Shown piece by piece: positions 10,990 through 22,673 of a DNA stretch of 64,000 nucleotides. The stretch lies in the NCBI GenBank assembly GCA_036172225.1, contig CM069919.1:24491971-24555970 (forward strand), given 5' to 3'. A program made the translations under genes and the position numbers. Within the stretch, counting starts at the first letter, position 1. Each line of letters opens with the position of its first letter. Source of the DNA: Cryptocoryne crispatula var. balansae (lineage: Eukaryota; Streptophyta; Magnoliopsida; Alismatales; Araceae). Below the pieces are notes generated by a model, which did no database searches, had not been told where the DNA came from, and saw only the letters and a list, made by a program, of their open reading frames with translations.

Positions 10990-13200
10990 AGGAAATACTC
11001 CTTTTTGTGGTTACTTGTGACAGTCACCTCTCGGCCTTGTGACTTTTTTCTCCAAGAGAGACAGACATGAAAGATACTGGGCTACATAAAGGCATTTGGT
11101 TACAAAGGGGTGATGATGCGGGACCAACCAGGCGCCAAACTCTAGCTAGCACCAAACTGCAATAATCACATGCCAAATCACTTAAAAATTGAGCTAAGTA
11201 GACCAAACAATGGCTACACTTTAATAGAAGTATCCCCGAGGAATGGTCCCTCAAGGTGAGTGGATCGACAACATGAGGATGCTACTGAGTTAGGATGCTC
11301 TCAAATCAATGAAGTTGATCTAAATAGCCGGAAGTAAGAAACTTTAATATACCAGCAATGCAAGTAATCAATCTAGATATCCTATTTCTATAATGGACAC
11401 AGCATTTGATACATAATAAATGAGCTTAGCAAGAAATATACCTCCACACCTTGGTGTCGGAGCTGACTGCCCGATAATCTTCAACCTGGTGCTCTGGATG
11501 CGATCCATGTGCTGTCTGGCACTGAGGGCCGAAGGTCCATTGGATGGGGGTCGTGGAAGATGTTGGAGACTGAAGTCAGGGCCTTGTAGCAGGAACTGGG
11601 CACCACAGCTTGGCTCAGTCGCAGGTGGAGCTTGGCACGGAGTTGGACACTCGGGTGCTTCATGTCCGCACAGTGGGAAGCTGCTTCGACTCCTAGGATT
11701 GGGTCATGGTTACTGTCGAGGGCCTGCTGGGGCCATGACAGGATTTGTAGTACATGAGGAGGTGCCTAGCATTGCAAGAGGGTCCAGACCACCGAAAAGT
11801 GGTTGGTCCGACTGGCGCAAGGTTCCATGGGGGCATGGCACTTCCAGGTAATTGCTGACTAGCCAAGGTGTTGCGGCAAGCGGATAGTGCATGAGAACCC
11901 CTTAATAGGCACTGTAGCTTTGGTGGGGAGCTTTGAAATCTTTCTACTTGCCTTATTACAGCACTGACATAATAGGGGAAGGGAGAGGTGAAGCTGGCAT
12001 GGAGCTCTCATCGGAGAATGGGTCGGGCGACAACAAGGGGAAGACCCGGAGGCAGTGAGGGATCCATGGCTCTTGGGGTGGGCTCCTGTTCGGAGGCATT
12101 GGGGCTGTTAGGGAAGGGGGCCTTCAGAAGCTCGAATCAGTGGTGGTTCCAATGGGCGTGGGATGTGGAGAGGGGAATGGTTGATGAAATCTTTGGAGCC
12201 GTGAGTATGCACGGAATTGATGGGGGGTGGGAGGAACTTAAGGGTGTAGTGGCAGATATAGATTTGGGACGAGGTGGTGGGGACAGTGGAGTGCCTTCAG
12301 AAAATGGAGGTGATTGGGAACTCTTGATGCTTAGTCGGGTGTGGTGAGGTAGCGGGATGGACTGTTTGGAGTGGGAAGTGGTTTTGTGGGAATGGTGGAA
12401 GGACGGGGCATGGTGATCGGGATGTAGATAGGGCATTGGGATTCGTCGGATCTCTGCGGAGTGAAGCACTGTCGGCCTGTCATTGGGTTTTCAGGTGTAG
12501 AACGCAGTTCCAATATCGATGCTGAGATCGAGAAGGGGAATGAAATAGAATGACATGATGGCCACAAGAGGAGCGGAGGTTGACGTCAGAACCAACCTAT
12601 GCCATAATGCCGGGGGTGAGGTAGGGACTGGCCGTTGTTGGGGGTGGAGACTGGAACCTTCCTTTGGAGGGGGTGGAGGGCAAGCTGGTTTCCTAGTGGT
12701 GGTAAAGGAGAACACCAAAGACAGATTTGGATGTTGGATTTCTTGGACATTGCCGGGATACTACCGTGAAGTCGGAATCAGGGAGTGCTGCCATCGGGCC
12801 TTCTTCGGAGGATGACCTAACAGAGAGATAGAATTTCCTTTCATCATAAAAAAGATGCACATAATGAGGGCCCTATATAGGACAAGGACAAGGACCATAG
12901 CCAAAGACAATAGCAAATAAACCCAAAAGATCAAGGACAATGACAATAGCCAAAGACAATAGCAAATAAACCCAAAACATCTCACTGCCCAACCTCCGTG
13001 TAAATATGAATCAAATGAGTGTGTGTATATATCCAATCTATCCAAAAATAAATCTCAAAATAGCCCTCAAAACATGTCATGTGCTAACAGAATAAAGCAA
13101 TGTGCCCATTATTCATCTATCCACAAAGATGTCGCAGTGCACTGATGCCACCTATAAATGAAAGTTGGATCGATCCGGTCACGTGCTATCCTCACCAGGT
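10990..13200 (-). mobile_element. Unclassified repeat, probably LTR- or UTR-type
   Basis: A block with a G-rich + strand and several mutually overlapping open frames, none with a recognisable domain. On the minus strand there is a TATA-like CCTATATAGGG at about 12871, followed by a CT-rich leader-like stretch toward 12500. Proline/serine-rich translations from this strand look like GC-biased noise rather than protein. A 36-bp direct repeat (12896-12930 and 12946-12981, period 50) lies at its right side. I read it as part of a retroelement, without firm boundaries. Confidence 0.35.
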
Positions 13201-14060
13201 AACTCTCTCCCCCCTTTAGAAGATAGATCATCATCACATAACCAATGAACTTGGAGGAAAGTCAGGTTAATAGGTCAAACTTTGCTTATAATGATAAGCG
13301 CCAACACTCTTGGTTGCATCAAATGTCACTTGCATTTGACCATATACATATAGGCTACGGACTAAATAGAACAATATGATGCCATCAGTGTACTAGATGA
13401 CATCTGCTTTACAAGAGTGGTCAATTGATAGTTTGTAAGAATTCTGCCCTATTCTTGCATAGAAATAAACATTCTTCAAGAATAGAGATGGTTCACCAAG
13501 GCTTAATGTCATCTTGCTTGCAAATCCCAGTAGCCATGGTTTTCAGGATCGGGATCACCACCTGCCACCTGATCTTAGGAGGGGACCACGATCTCGGATG
13601 ATGCTTCCGCTAGGATTGAGCTTAATGTCATCTTGCTTGCAAATCCCAACTAATCCATGGTAGGATTGCCCCTGTTTAACGGTGGAGGGGCAACAATGCT
13701 GCTTCCCATATCCTCTCTACTCTAATGGGTAGGGAAGATGAGCGTATTGGGTCAATCAAACCAACATGCTCTAAATCCCGTAACTTAAGTCACTGTATCT
13801 CCATATATATATTTTGAACTTCCTCTTCTAAAAATCTGCTAACTAGTGTTTGTAATATATGCAAAATGCTATACACAAGCATGAAACTATCCACATTATC
13901 TCAAGGCACTGAGGCACAAGTTAATAAAAAAATTGGCACTGAGGCACAAGTTAATAAAAAAATTAAAAATTCATCAAAAGACAATTAACATCAACAAGTG
14001 CATAAGTAACTAGAGTACTTAAAACTTGTCAAAGAGTACTTAAAAGTTGTTTAAGCCAAA
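13200..14060. other. Intronic sequence with short direct duplications
   Basis: No gene. A 28-bp segment starting GCTTAATGTCATCTTGC occurs twice (about 13500 and 13619). A 31-bp unit starting GGCACTGAGGCACAAG is tandemly doubled at about 13905-13966. Confidence 0.6.
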
Positions 14061-14240
14061 AAGAAATCACAAAGTGCTCAAATTTGAAGCATGTTGTCAA
14101 AGACGTGAGGCATCTGAGGCGAGGGGGGCATCATCTCACCCCTTGTTCCTGAGGCCATTTTTTAAATATTATATAATAATAATGCATCTGATTGTTATTT
14201 AAAAATGAAAAAATGCAGAAAATACTTTTAAAAATTGCAG

Positions 14241-14430
14241 GAAATACTTGATAACTATGTTTGCAATAAAAAAATGAAAGCCAACAACATGGAAAATATA
14301 AGAACATAAAAGATATAACCATAACCATAACATAAAGATATAAAAAGTAACATGATCTTGCTTCACGGATCGAGACATGTTCACAAGATTAGAACCTAGA
14401 AAAGAATAAGCCATTTAAATAATAAAGTAA
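14241..14430 (+). repeat. Dispersed repeat of about 180 bp, copy 1
   Basis: This segment matches 30027-30209 and 30228-30403 at most positions, sharing ACTTGATAACTATGTTTGCA, GAGACATGTTCACAAGATTA and ACCTAGAAAAGAATAAGCC. It has no open frame of note and no clear terminal repeats, so it is probably an internal module of a larger retroelement. Confidence 0.75.
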
Positions 14431-14779
14431 ACTACCAAAATCCCTATTTGGGGGTTTTTATAACTATATGGAAATTAAATCGGTGTGCCAATGTTTAAAA
14501 GTTGAACTAAAACAAGGAAACAAAAAAAAACTGAAAACATCAAAGAATAGAAAATGCACCTTTCTCCGACAAGGTTTGGCTTCTCCGGTGAACTCCAATG
14601 AAGAGGAAAAAAAGGTCTCTTTAATAAGGACAATGTATTAGAACACGATTGTTCTAAGGAAGAAAAGCTAAAAAAAATTAAGTACATAAAAATAGAAAAA
14701 CCCATAGAAAATGGCTTGGTTGTCAGGCCCATCAGTGGAGAGAAACAGGCGGGAGGGTGGGAGAGAGAAGCCCCATTGA

Positions 14780-14880
14780 GGGGCTTAAGTTTGTCCAGAT
14801 CCGGGTCTTTAGGCAGGCGAGGCCGCCTAGGCGGCAAAGGTGGCGAAGACAATTGCCCATACAGCTACTAAGGTGATTGC
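14780..14880. repeat. GC palindrome-rich element end
   Basis: GGCAGGCGAGGCCGCCTAGG and following sequence forms overlapping GGCG/CGCC palindromes. A related GAGGCGAGGGGGGC stretch lies at about 14112-14130. Together they look like the two subterminal regions of a small DNA transposon covering about 14090-14880, but no duplication confirms it. Confidence 0.3.
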
Positions 14881-14959
14881 CTCCAATACCATAGGAAGCA
14901 AAACACATAATTTTCTAAGCCTTCAGTCTCATGTTGTGTATTAACCTTTTCATTTGCAT

Positions 14960-17400
14960 CGTCTCTATCATGTCTCCTCTCATTGTGCATCTCCATCATC
15001 ATCATCATCATCTATTTTATTATTAAGAAGTTCTTCATTGCTATCTTTGTCCCTCTCTCTCTCGTAGAACATGATGCACTTTCTCCAATTGATTATCTAA
15101 TGACTCTTTGTGGCATTCTCTCAGAAACTCCCTTTATGTCATCCACTTCTTCTCATGTAAGATCTTCCTTTTCCTGAATTAAATCTTTACTTCCCTTTAC
15201 CATCTACTCACTTTCCCAATCTATATCATCAAAGCAGAATCATATTTTTCATGAGTGTTTCATTGTTCTATGAACCTTTCATGAAGACGGCGATTGTATT
15301 GCACGTAGGCTAAATCATTCAACTGCTATTTTTCATGATCTTTTCTTTGTTCTATAAACTTTTCACGAAGATGACGATGATATTGCACGTAGGCTAAATC
15401 ATTCAACCGTTTATGCTACAAGCCATTTCTTTTCTTAGTATGAAATTGAAAAAGTACACATAATGAATTGAAAAATAAAAGATTAAATATAAATTATGTA
15501 TCAACAGTTTTGAAAACTTACAAAATGAAATATACTTCAATTACGTTCACAATCGGATGAGTTACAATAAATATCTAAAATCTTCAATGCAAAACTCTTT
15601 AATTCTAGCATTTTCCACCATGTTGCACCCGCCAACTAGCTATATTGGCATAACAACATAAAATATCTTGTAAGTAATGTTAAACAAATAGTGGACATAA
15701 AATATAATGAGAGTCATGGCCTTTAATTGGAAGTTTTTTTTTAATCATTTGACCTTATAGAAAATGAGATGGAAAATGTGCCTCTTGAATTGAATTGATG
15801 TAAAATGAAAGTTGTGAATCTCTCTTGTTCTGTATTTTGGAATCTACCACCATTCTCTGCATGCATGTATAAAAGGCCAACCAAACTTGCATTTTTAGCT
15901 TTATCATCAAAGTAAAAGTTGGGATTTTAAAAAAAATCTGGTTAAATGTTGAGAGCACTGCATTTGTATCTTATATCATCTACCCTTAATTTTTAAGATC
16001 GAAGTATATATATATATTTATTTCATACAAAATTTTTAACAATTTTTTGTTTCGTACATTCTATTGTAACATATAAATAGTCCATTACTAGTTTTTCATT
16101 CCCATCCACTAACTTTAACACTTGAAAAATGGGTTGAGATGCTCTTAAAATTTCTTAAACTTCATGTCAAAATTTCACTTGAAAAATAATGGAAGAAACG
16201 TTTTCCCTAGAGTTTGTCTTTACACACACACACTCTTATGCAAATATCTGAAGAGAACAATTTTCTCCATTCCCTTTTCACCACGTCATCATGCACTCAA
16301 AGTAATAAAACATGTTGCAAATCTTGTTACCTTACATCTTTCAAGTTTTTTTTCCTCATAGTCTAGTAAAATATGAGTGATGATACAAACAATTAATTAC
16401 CTTCTTGCTTTTGATATGGTACATGCATAAGTTTTCATCTTTCTAATATCTTCCAATATCAAGTCAAAACAATGTGCAACATAAAATGTCTAAAATAAAT
16501 ATTTGTTTTCATTAACAAATTTTCAGCTGAAATATTATATGATGTATTTTCTATCACAATTTGGATCACATATTACTCGTCAACTTTGTCAATGACTTTG
16601 TTTAAAAGTTCATACATAAAGATATTATCTTCCTTATGATATGATACATCGATAGACTATAAAAGGTATGTACTCTCTGGATAATTTACTAAGAAAGTTA
16701 ACTAACTTTTTTTACTTTCTATCAATCCAACCGTCACACGTTATGTTACAATCATTAACTTTCCAACATTCTTGAAACCAAGAACGCATTTCATTTGTGT
16801 GTTCAACTATTTTTTTAAACATAGACATCCTCAATTTACAATAACTAGGAGGCCAACAACTTGATCTAACTCGACTTGCAAGTTCACATATGATCTCAAA
16901 ACTAATTAATTTTGCACTATTAAAAGAAATACCAACTTCTTAGAACCGAGTCGTTCCAACTTCTTCAAACTTTTGTTGATTTTCTCTTTTAATTAACTAT
17001 CTTAAGTATTTTGATTTTTCTTTCCACTTATTCTTGCATCAACAAATTTCTTTGTAGATATCTTTACAAAAATATTCATTGGACCCTTATTTTTCTTACT
17101 TTTATCATAAACTAAACTTTTCAATTTCACACTTCGCTCTTTGAATTTTGTATGCCCTCTTCATCATCGTTGTCGAACACTTCGTTGCAATTTCTATTGT
17201 CGTGGAAGATGACAATTTTATCTTCTTATTTTTATTCAACCTCGCTATGTTAACATCTCATCAACAATTTTCTGTGGTTTTTGGACATTTTTTGATGTCA
17301 CTAAACCTTCCAATCAAGTGTTTTTCTTCTTTTGCCTCTTGATTTCATTATTTGTCACCAAACCACAAAGTTCACATTTAACTTATTCTTGTCATTCTCA
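14960..17400 (-). pseudogene. hAT-I: decayed hAT transposase
   Basis: Minus-strand remains of a plant hAT transposase of the DUF659 type. The strongest block is at about 16713-16787, where the complement reads WFQECWKVNDCNITCDGWID, the DGWTD-type core of DUF659. A second block at about 15260-15425 reads RLNDLAYVQYHRHLREKF, the tail of the hAT C-terminal dimerisation domain, and it is duplicated in frame. Between them the sequence is AT-rich and full of stops. An ATC/CAT microsatellite lies near 14995-15010. Element ends were not found. It is certainly non-functional. Confidence 0.7.
15264..15430 (-). repeat. 84-bp in-frame tandem duplication in hAT-I
   Basis: The segment beginning TGTTCTATGAACC at 15264 recurs at 15348 as TGTTCTATAAACT, giving a period of 84 bp or 28 codons. 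Both copies encode LNDLAYVQY, so the end of the dimerisation domain is present twice. Confidence 0.8.
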
Positions 17401-18737
17401 TTTGGCTGATACATGCATTTCTACTCCAACTCATTTCTCAACATTCATGATTATTGATCCAGAAGTAGAGATAGATCCCATTAAAAACGAAAACAAAAAT
17501 TGCATTGGCCGGAGACATTGGAATTAGTTAGTGTTGGAACCTCGAATTTTCCTCTCTTGGTAGAAAATTCATTTTTGTGCTTTAGGCTAGCATTGACTAC
17601 TATGAAAATATGTGGTATTCATAGGAGTATTAGCTAATTTGATGCGGTATTATTTTATAGGAACACCGATGGTTCCACAGATTTGCTAAGTGTCGATATG
17701 GGTATCACCCACCACTTAGATGATCTGAACCACAATTTAATTTGTGAGGTTATCTGAGTTCTTTGAAAATAAATTTTGACCTCTCTCCACCGGACTTGCG
17801 ATATTCCGGTGTTAATTACATCGAGCAAACACTCGAATACCCTTGATTGACCGTCACAGCAACATATTGATCGGAAGTCATTCATCCACATAAAGAAAGC
17901 TGTAAGACATATCCCCATGGCCTTATGAGATGGAATTTGGTTGAACTTAATTCAAACTTTAAGTTTGGGTCCATTGATTTTCTCTTTGATTTAAGATTTG
18001 TTTTGTTTTGTTTTGTTTGTCTTTGGTCATTTGTTGACTTAGACAATTTTGAGTTGATCTCTTTTTTTTATTTGTTTGTAGGAATTAATTTCCATTTTTA
18101 GTGTATTTGTTAGCATTTTTTGCTTGATTTAAATGAATTTTTTATTATTATTAAGATTTATTCTTAATAATATTGATCACTTTAAATTTTCATGGTTGAT
18201 TTTAATCCAACATAACTTGTTTTTGTAGTCATTTGTTGACATTTTTTATGCATTATTTAATGACATAATTTTGGTTGGGTTATGTTAACATTTTATTAAT
18301 GTTTTGATCATTTATTTGATTTGAATTTTGTTATGCACACTTAATTATTTAAGTAGCATTATCCATTTGGGTTGATTTAATTTTCTATGGTTAAGTCGGA
18401 TTCAAACTTAACATGTTTTGTAACCATTTGTGGTTATTTTTTATGTATGATTTTATGGCATGAATTTGATTTGATTGTGATGGCATTTTTGTTAATAAAT
18501 AAGTCATTATTTGATTTGATTTATTCAAATTTGATTATTTGATTAAGTTTGAAAATCATTTAAATGATTTATTTAGTTTATTCCATCTTTTGGAGTCCAT
18601 GGGGATTTGATGTCACTTTTGGAGTAACATAACACATCAATCGAACTTGAATTTCATTTCATCTCGATCTGAGTACAAAGGAGTACAACAAATGAGAGGG
18701 CATTCAAGCCTTTCTTCTCAATACATGTCATGACTTA

Positions 18738-19115
18738 TGTTCGGTTTGACCGTCATTTCGGTTTGACCGATTTGGGTTTTCATTTAGAATTCCCGTTCGG
18801 TTCGACTGGCATTTCGGCTTGACCGACTTGGGTTTTCTATTTGGGTTTTCTATTTGAATTCCCGTTCGGTTTGGCCGGCATTTCGGTTTGACCGATTTGG
18901 GGTTTTCATTTAGAATTCCCGTTCGGTTTGACCGGCATTTCAGTTTGACTGACTTGGGTTTTCTATTTGAATTCCCGTTCGGTTTGACCGACTTGGGTTT
19001 TCTATTTGAATTCCCGTTCGGTTTGACCGGCATTTCGGCTTGACCGATTTGGGTTTTTCTATTTGAATTCCCGTTCGGTTTGGCCGGCATTTCGGCTTTA
19101 CCGATTTGGGTTTTC
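18738..19115 (-). repeat. Minisatellite inside the solo LTR
   Basis: About seven units of 36-62 bp based on GTTCGGTTTGACCGGCATTT plus a GGGTTTTCTATTTGAATTCC spacer. On the minus strand they translate into repeated NRTGIQIENP-like peptides, an artefact of a unit length near a multiple of three. At 19148-19311 the array gives way to three copies of TATGGAAAGGTAGCGCAAAA. Confidence 0.85.
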
Positions 19116-19419
19116 TGTTTTTATCCAAAATAGCGAACTATTTTGGGCCCCTTTTAATGGAAAGGTAGCGCAAAACCACTTAATTTCGATTTCGGCTAGA
19201 CCGGAGTTGGGTTGGCTATTTTCTATCCAAAATAGTTTACTATTTTGGGCCCCTTTTTATGGAAAGGTAGCGCAAAACCAGCCCCTTTTTATGGAAAGGT
19301 AGCGCAAAACCGAGGCATTTCTTACCTTCTAAGAGGTGAGAATGTAGAGCTTCTCTCTCTTCCCAACTCTCTCTTTTCTCAACACTCTCCAACCCCCTGT
19401 ACGTATGGCACTTGGGGGG

Positions 19420-19428
19420 TATTTATAG
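19420..19428 (-). promoter_or_regulatory. TATA box of the solo LTR
   Basis: CTATAAATA on the minus strand, followed by a CT/GA-rich leader-like stretch. It is the only canonical TATA box in the LTR and decides its orientation. Confidence 0.65.
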
Positions 19429-19744
19429 AGGTTTTTGGAGGGGCAAAAGGGTCATTTGGAAGACCCCACTAAACCCATTTTCGAGTTAGTGGGGAGGGGG
19501 TGACCGGAGTGGGGTGGAGTTACCCCCATTTCCCCCCCTTTTTTCTGATTTTCTGCCCTGTTTGACCAAAGCCAAACCGGGGGGGTAAGTTCACCCCCCC
19601 GGTTGACCGAAGCCGCGGCCGCCCGCGCGTGGGCGCGCGCGTGGCCCACGACCGCCCACTCGGGCGGTCGTTTGCTTTCTTTTTTTTTCCTTTTTTTTCT
19701 TTTTCTCTGCTGACCGCGGTTTGACCGCGAACCGCTGCCCCCCT

Positions 19745-20625
19745 CCTCGGTCCTCTCTCTCTCCCTGACAGACACAGGAGCCCGCGAGGGCTCGCAGCAG
19801 CCCCCTTCGGCCAGCCTTCACGCGGCGATGGCGATGGCGGCGGTGGGTGTCGGCGATGGCGGCGGCAGCTGTGGTCGGAGAAGGCGGCGGCGCCAAGGGG
19901 TTCTTCCCCCTTCTTTCTCCGTCATTTCCTCTGCCTCGACAATGGCTCGCGGGAGTCCTTGCGGCTCCATGTCCTTCTCCCGGCGGCGACGGCGCACTCT
20001 GACGACGATGGCGTTGAAAGGGCAAGGTGGCGGCGGAGGTGTGGTCCAATGGTGGCAGTGGGAGGCTCCCCTCAAACCGCAACCGCAACTGGAACTCGCA
20101 AGGGTTCGCGGCGGCCTCTTTCGGTCGGTCTCCATGCGGCATCGGCAGTAGCTCCCATTGGCTTCTCCAACGACAGCGGAGGATGCCAGCGACGATGGTA
20201 GAGGGAGCCGCGGCTGGTCCCCCTTCTTCTGTTCTCTCTCTCTCTCTCTCCCTTGACGGACACGAGCCCGCGAGGGCTCGCGGCGGCGGCGGCGGCGGCG
20301 TCGGTTGGTGAAGGCGGCGGCGACAAGGGGTTCTCCCCTCTCTTCCTCCATCCTTTCCTCTGCCCCCGACAGTGGCTTGTGGGAGTCCTTGCGGCTCCAT
20401 GTCCTTCTCCCGGCGGCAACGGCTCCGGCGGGCTCCGGCGGCGGCGGCGGCGGGCCCCGCTGACGGCGGCGGGACGACGCCGTCGGTGCAAGAGGGTGGT
20501 GGTGCCGATGGGAGCTCCCCCTCTTTCCGTCTTCTCTCTCGCCGCGACGAACACGGCGCCCGCGAGGGCTTCTACGGCTATGGCGGACCTCGACGGCGAC
20601 TTCCTCCGAGACCGCGAAGGTGACG
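19745..20625 (-). repeat. GC-rich two-to-threefold duplication in LTR promoter region
   Basis: A block containing GGGAGTCCTTGCGGCTCC occurs at 19951 and 20381 (period 430). The anchor GCCCGCGAGGGCTCGC recurs near 19776 and 20264, with a shorter form near 20549. CGG-triplet runs dominate. Long minus-strand open frames here (for example 19591-20400) consist of Arg/Pro/Gly-rich low-complexity sequence and are not called as genes. Confidence 0.75.
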
Positions 20626-20739
20626 ATGGCTCCTCCACCTGCTCCTCCCCCTTTTTCTTCTCCAAATACACATGGCGTTGCTCGCGCCCCTAGTTCTTCT
20701 CTCTCTTTTAAGAGAGATTCTTTTTGGTCTGACAGTTAG

Positions 20740-22365
20740 TAAATGAGCAAATTAAGCTAAACAGATTCTAAGTCGATGCAAATGACAAGATAACAAGTGA
20801 AATAAGGATTTCTCATGTTTAAACCTGTTGGCACCTCTACATTTCACAAATACTGGATAGACAATAGGAGGGGGGTTGATTACGAATAGTTGTTCAAATT
20901 GTGAAGATTAAAATATATATATATATGCAAAGGACATATGCATACACAGGCATATTTGGTCTCATGATTATGACTTCTTAGTTGAATGGAACCCCATAAG
21001 TTTAATCCGTTTACCAACTGAAGGTTACATACCCGTGCCGGCGACAAGACGCAGCCCACAGAAGCCCAGGATTAAGAGGAGTCGGCAGTTGATCCTAGTT
21101 CAGGAAATAGAATTGTTTGGGTAGTCGCGGCTTGGAGTTGAACCGACAGAAGTAGCCCAATGGGGCGGCCAACACTCTGCATATCCAACCAAATGCAGGC
21201 CCATATAAGCCTTACGACAGGCCTCTTCTAAAAGAAGTCTCGTAGGAGCAGGAGGACTGCGTAAATAAAACCTTCGAAGCAATTGGGGGAAGGAGAAACT
21301 GAATCCCACATATGCCGGACCAATCCCAGTCCCTTTCAGAGCAGAAAAAAATCTCTTTGCGGAAGGATCACCCGCCGGAGGGGAAGCCCCGTAAAATTAC
21401 TTTAAATGAACCTGGCAGAGTCATTGAGGGGGGAGGGGAAGTCAATTCGGCGTATCATGGACTCCCGAGTCCGTCTCAAAGACGGACAGCTCTTTTCGGA
21501 AAGGCCTCCGATGGCGGAAGAAGAGGCATACGGTTATAGAAATGGGAGAGAACAATGGGAGCAAGGCCAGCCGGGACCGCTTACTTCGGACCTTCTCCGA
21601 ATCCTTCTCGGAGCAAGAGTTCTTGTTGTGGGAAGACTCCCAGCGGGGGAGGGAGACTGCGGAGGCTTCTAAAAGCCCTGCCAAAGCCGCGTGTGAAAAA
21701 AAGAAGAGCAACTGAGAGGCTGAGGGAGGATTCGGAAGCAAGAGAGAGAAAGAGAGGAGAGGGTACCTTCTTCTCCTTCCCACAGCGTAGGCGGGCCGAT
21801 CGTCTTCTCCGAGAGAAGCCACCGTCCCCTCCGGAAGTTGCCGTTGCCGTTGCCGTCGCCGGAACCCTCTTCCCCTCTGGAGCCGCCGCCGTCGAGTCTC
21901 CCCTCCGTGCCGTCGTTGCCGAAGCCCCCCGCCGTAAGAGCTTCCCCCGCAATCGGGTGAACAAGAGAGGTCGGGGGATTATTTTCCCCCGACTTATGTC
22001 CACGTTGGACATGTAAACAACAGGTGGACCCGCTGAGGAAAAAAAAAAGAGAATAGGCCGCGGCGGTCGACATTGTGAAGAGGCCGCACGCGTTCGAGGG
22101 CCGCGCGTGTGAAGAGGAACCGGCCGCGGAGAGGTGTTGACCCGCGGGTCAACATTTGTGTGGGGCCCACTTGTTGGAAGGCTTTAAAAAAAAAAGAGAA
22201 AGGCCCATCGGATAAGCCGATGGGCACAAGAAGAAGTTAAAGGGGCCAAGCCCAACGGAGGCCTACCCAGCTTTGATGAACAGGGATCCCAAGAGGGACC
22301 AATGGAGATTAATTCTTCTTAAAAGACACCCTCGATCAAAATTTAAATAAAAATGTATTAACTAA
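20740..22365. other. GC-rich unclassified segment
   Basis: No recognised gene. The 21010-21660 part has an even, organelle-like composition and could be mitochondrial DNA transferred to the nucleus, but I recognise no gene in it. The 21800-22250 part is rich in CCG triplets and carries two clean palindromes: GTTGACCCGCGGGTCAAC at 22136-22153, and a 9-bp stem GCCCATCGG/CCGATGGGC at 22203-22225. It may be the promoter-side part of the + strand LTR that ends at 29498. Confidence 0.3.
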
Positions 22366-22673
22366 TTAAACAAACCGAGGCGAGCATTCGGCCAGCTAAA
22401 AACCCGCCTCATGGTCTCAGCATAACTTAAAAGAATGAAAAAAAAAGGGAAAGCAATAGGCCGGCTTTAAGCACGTCTCTTGACCCATAATTCAAAAATA
22501 AAATAAAATAAACAATAAACAGGAAGTAAATAACAATTTACTTAATTAATCAACAAACTGAGACGAGCATCCGGCCGGCTAAAAACCCGCCTCATGGTCT
22601 TGGCTTAATCTAAAAGAATCAAAATAAATAGGGAAAGCAATGGGCCGACTTTAAGCACGTCCCTTGACCCTTT
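22366..22673 (+). repeat. 183-bp tandem duplication
   Basis: Two copies of a unit containing AAAACCCGCCTCATGGTCT and CTTTAAGCACGTC start at about 22366 and 22549. They differ at about one base in ten, so the duplication is moderately old. Further down, CCTATCAAAGGC repeats at about 22889 and 22943. Confidence 0.8.

Larger units (their letters stand above)
17532..20734 (-). mobile_element. Solo LTR, 3203 bp, TSD GTTAG
   Basis: Starts TGTTGGAACC at 17532 and ends GGTCTGACA at 20734, flanked on both sides by GTTAG (17527-17531 and 20735-20739), the 5-bp duplication expected of LTR retrotransposons. No second LTR or gag-pol is present, so it is a solo LTR left by unequal recombination. A TATA box, CTATAAATA on the minus strand at 19420-19428, sets the transcription direction to minus. 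Read that way the LTR has a GC-rich upstream region, TATA, a leader with a possible donor (AGAAGGTAAG), tandem repeats, an A-rich G-poor tract and a conserved end module ending GAGGTTCCAACA. Confidence 0.88.

Noticed and set aside
11420..12815. Open frames on both strands suggesting a gene in intron 1
   Set aside because: None has a recognisable domain; overlapping frames on both strands fit GC-biased retroelement leader sequence better.
18728..19128. Repeat protein with NRTGIQIENP units
   Set aside because: The peptide repeat only reflects a minisatellite in an LTR; there is no start context or domain.
19591..20400. 269-codon minus-strand open frame rich in Arg, Pro and Gly
   Set aside because: It lies in the GC-rich promoter part of a solo LTR, overlaps other equally long frames on both strands, and consists of duplicated CGG-type low-complexity sequence.
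20949..21010. tRNA-like look of GGTCTCATGATTATGAC
   Set aside because: No cloverleaf can be drawn and there is no B-box at the right distance.
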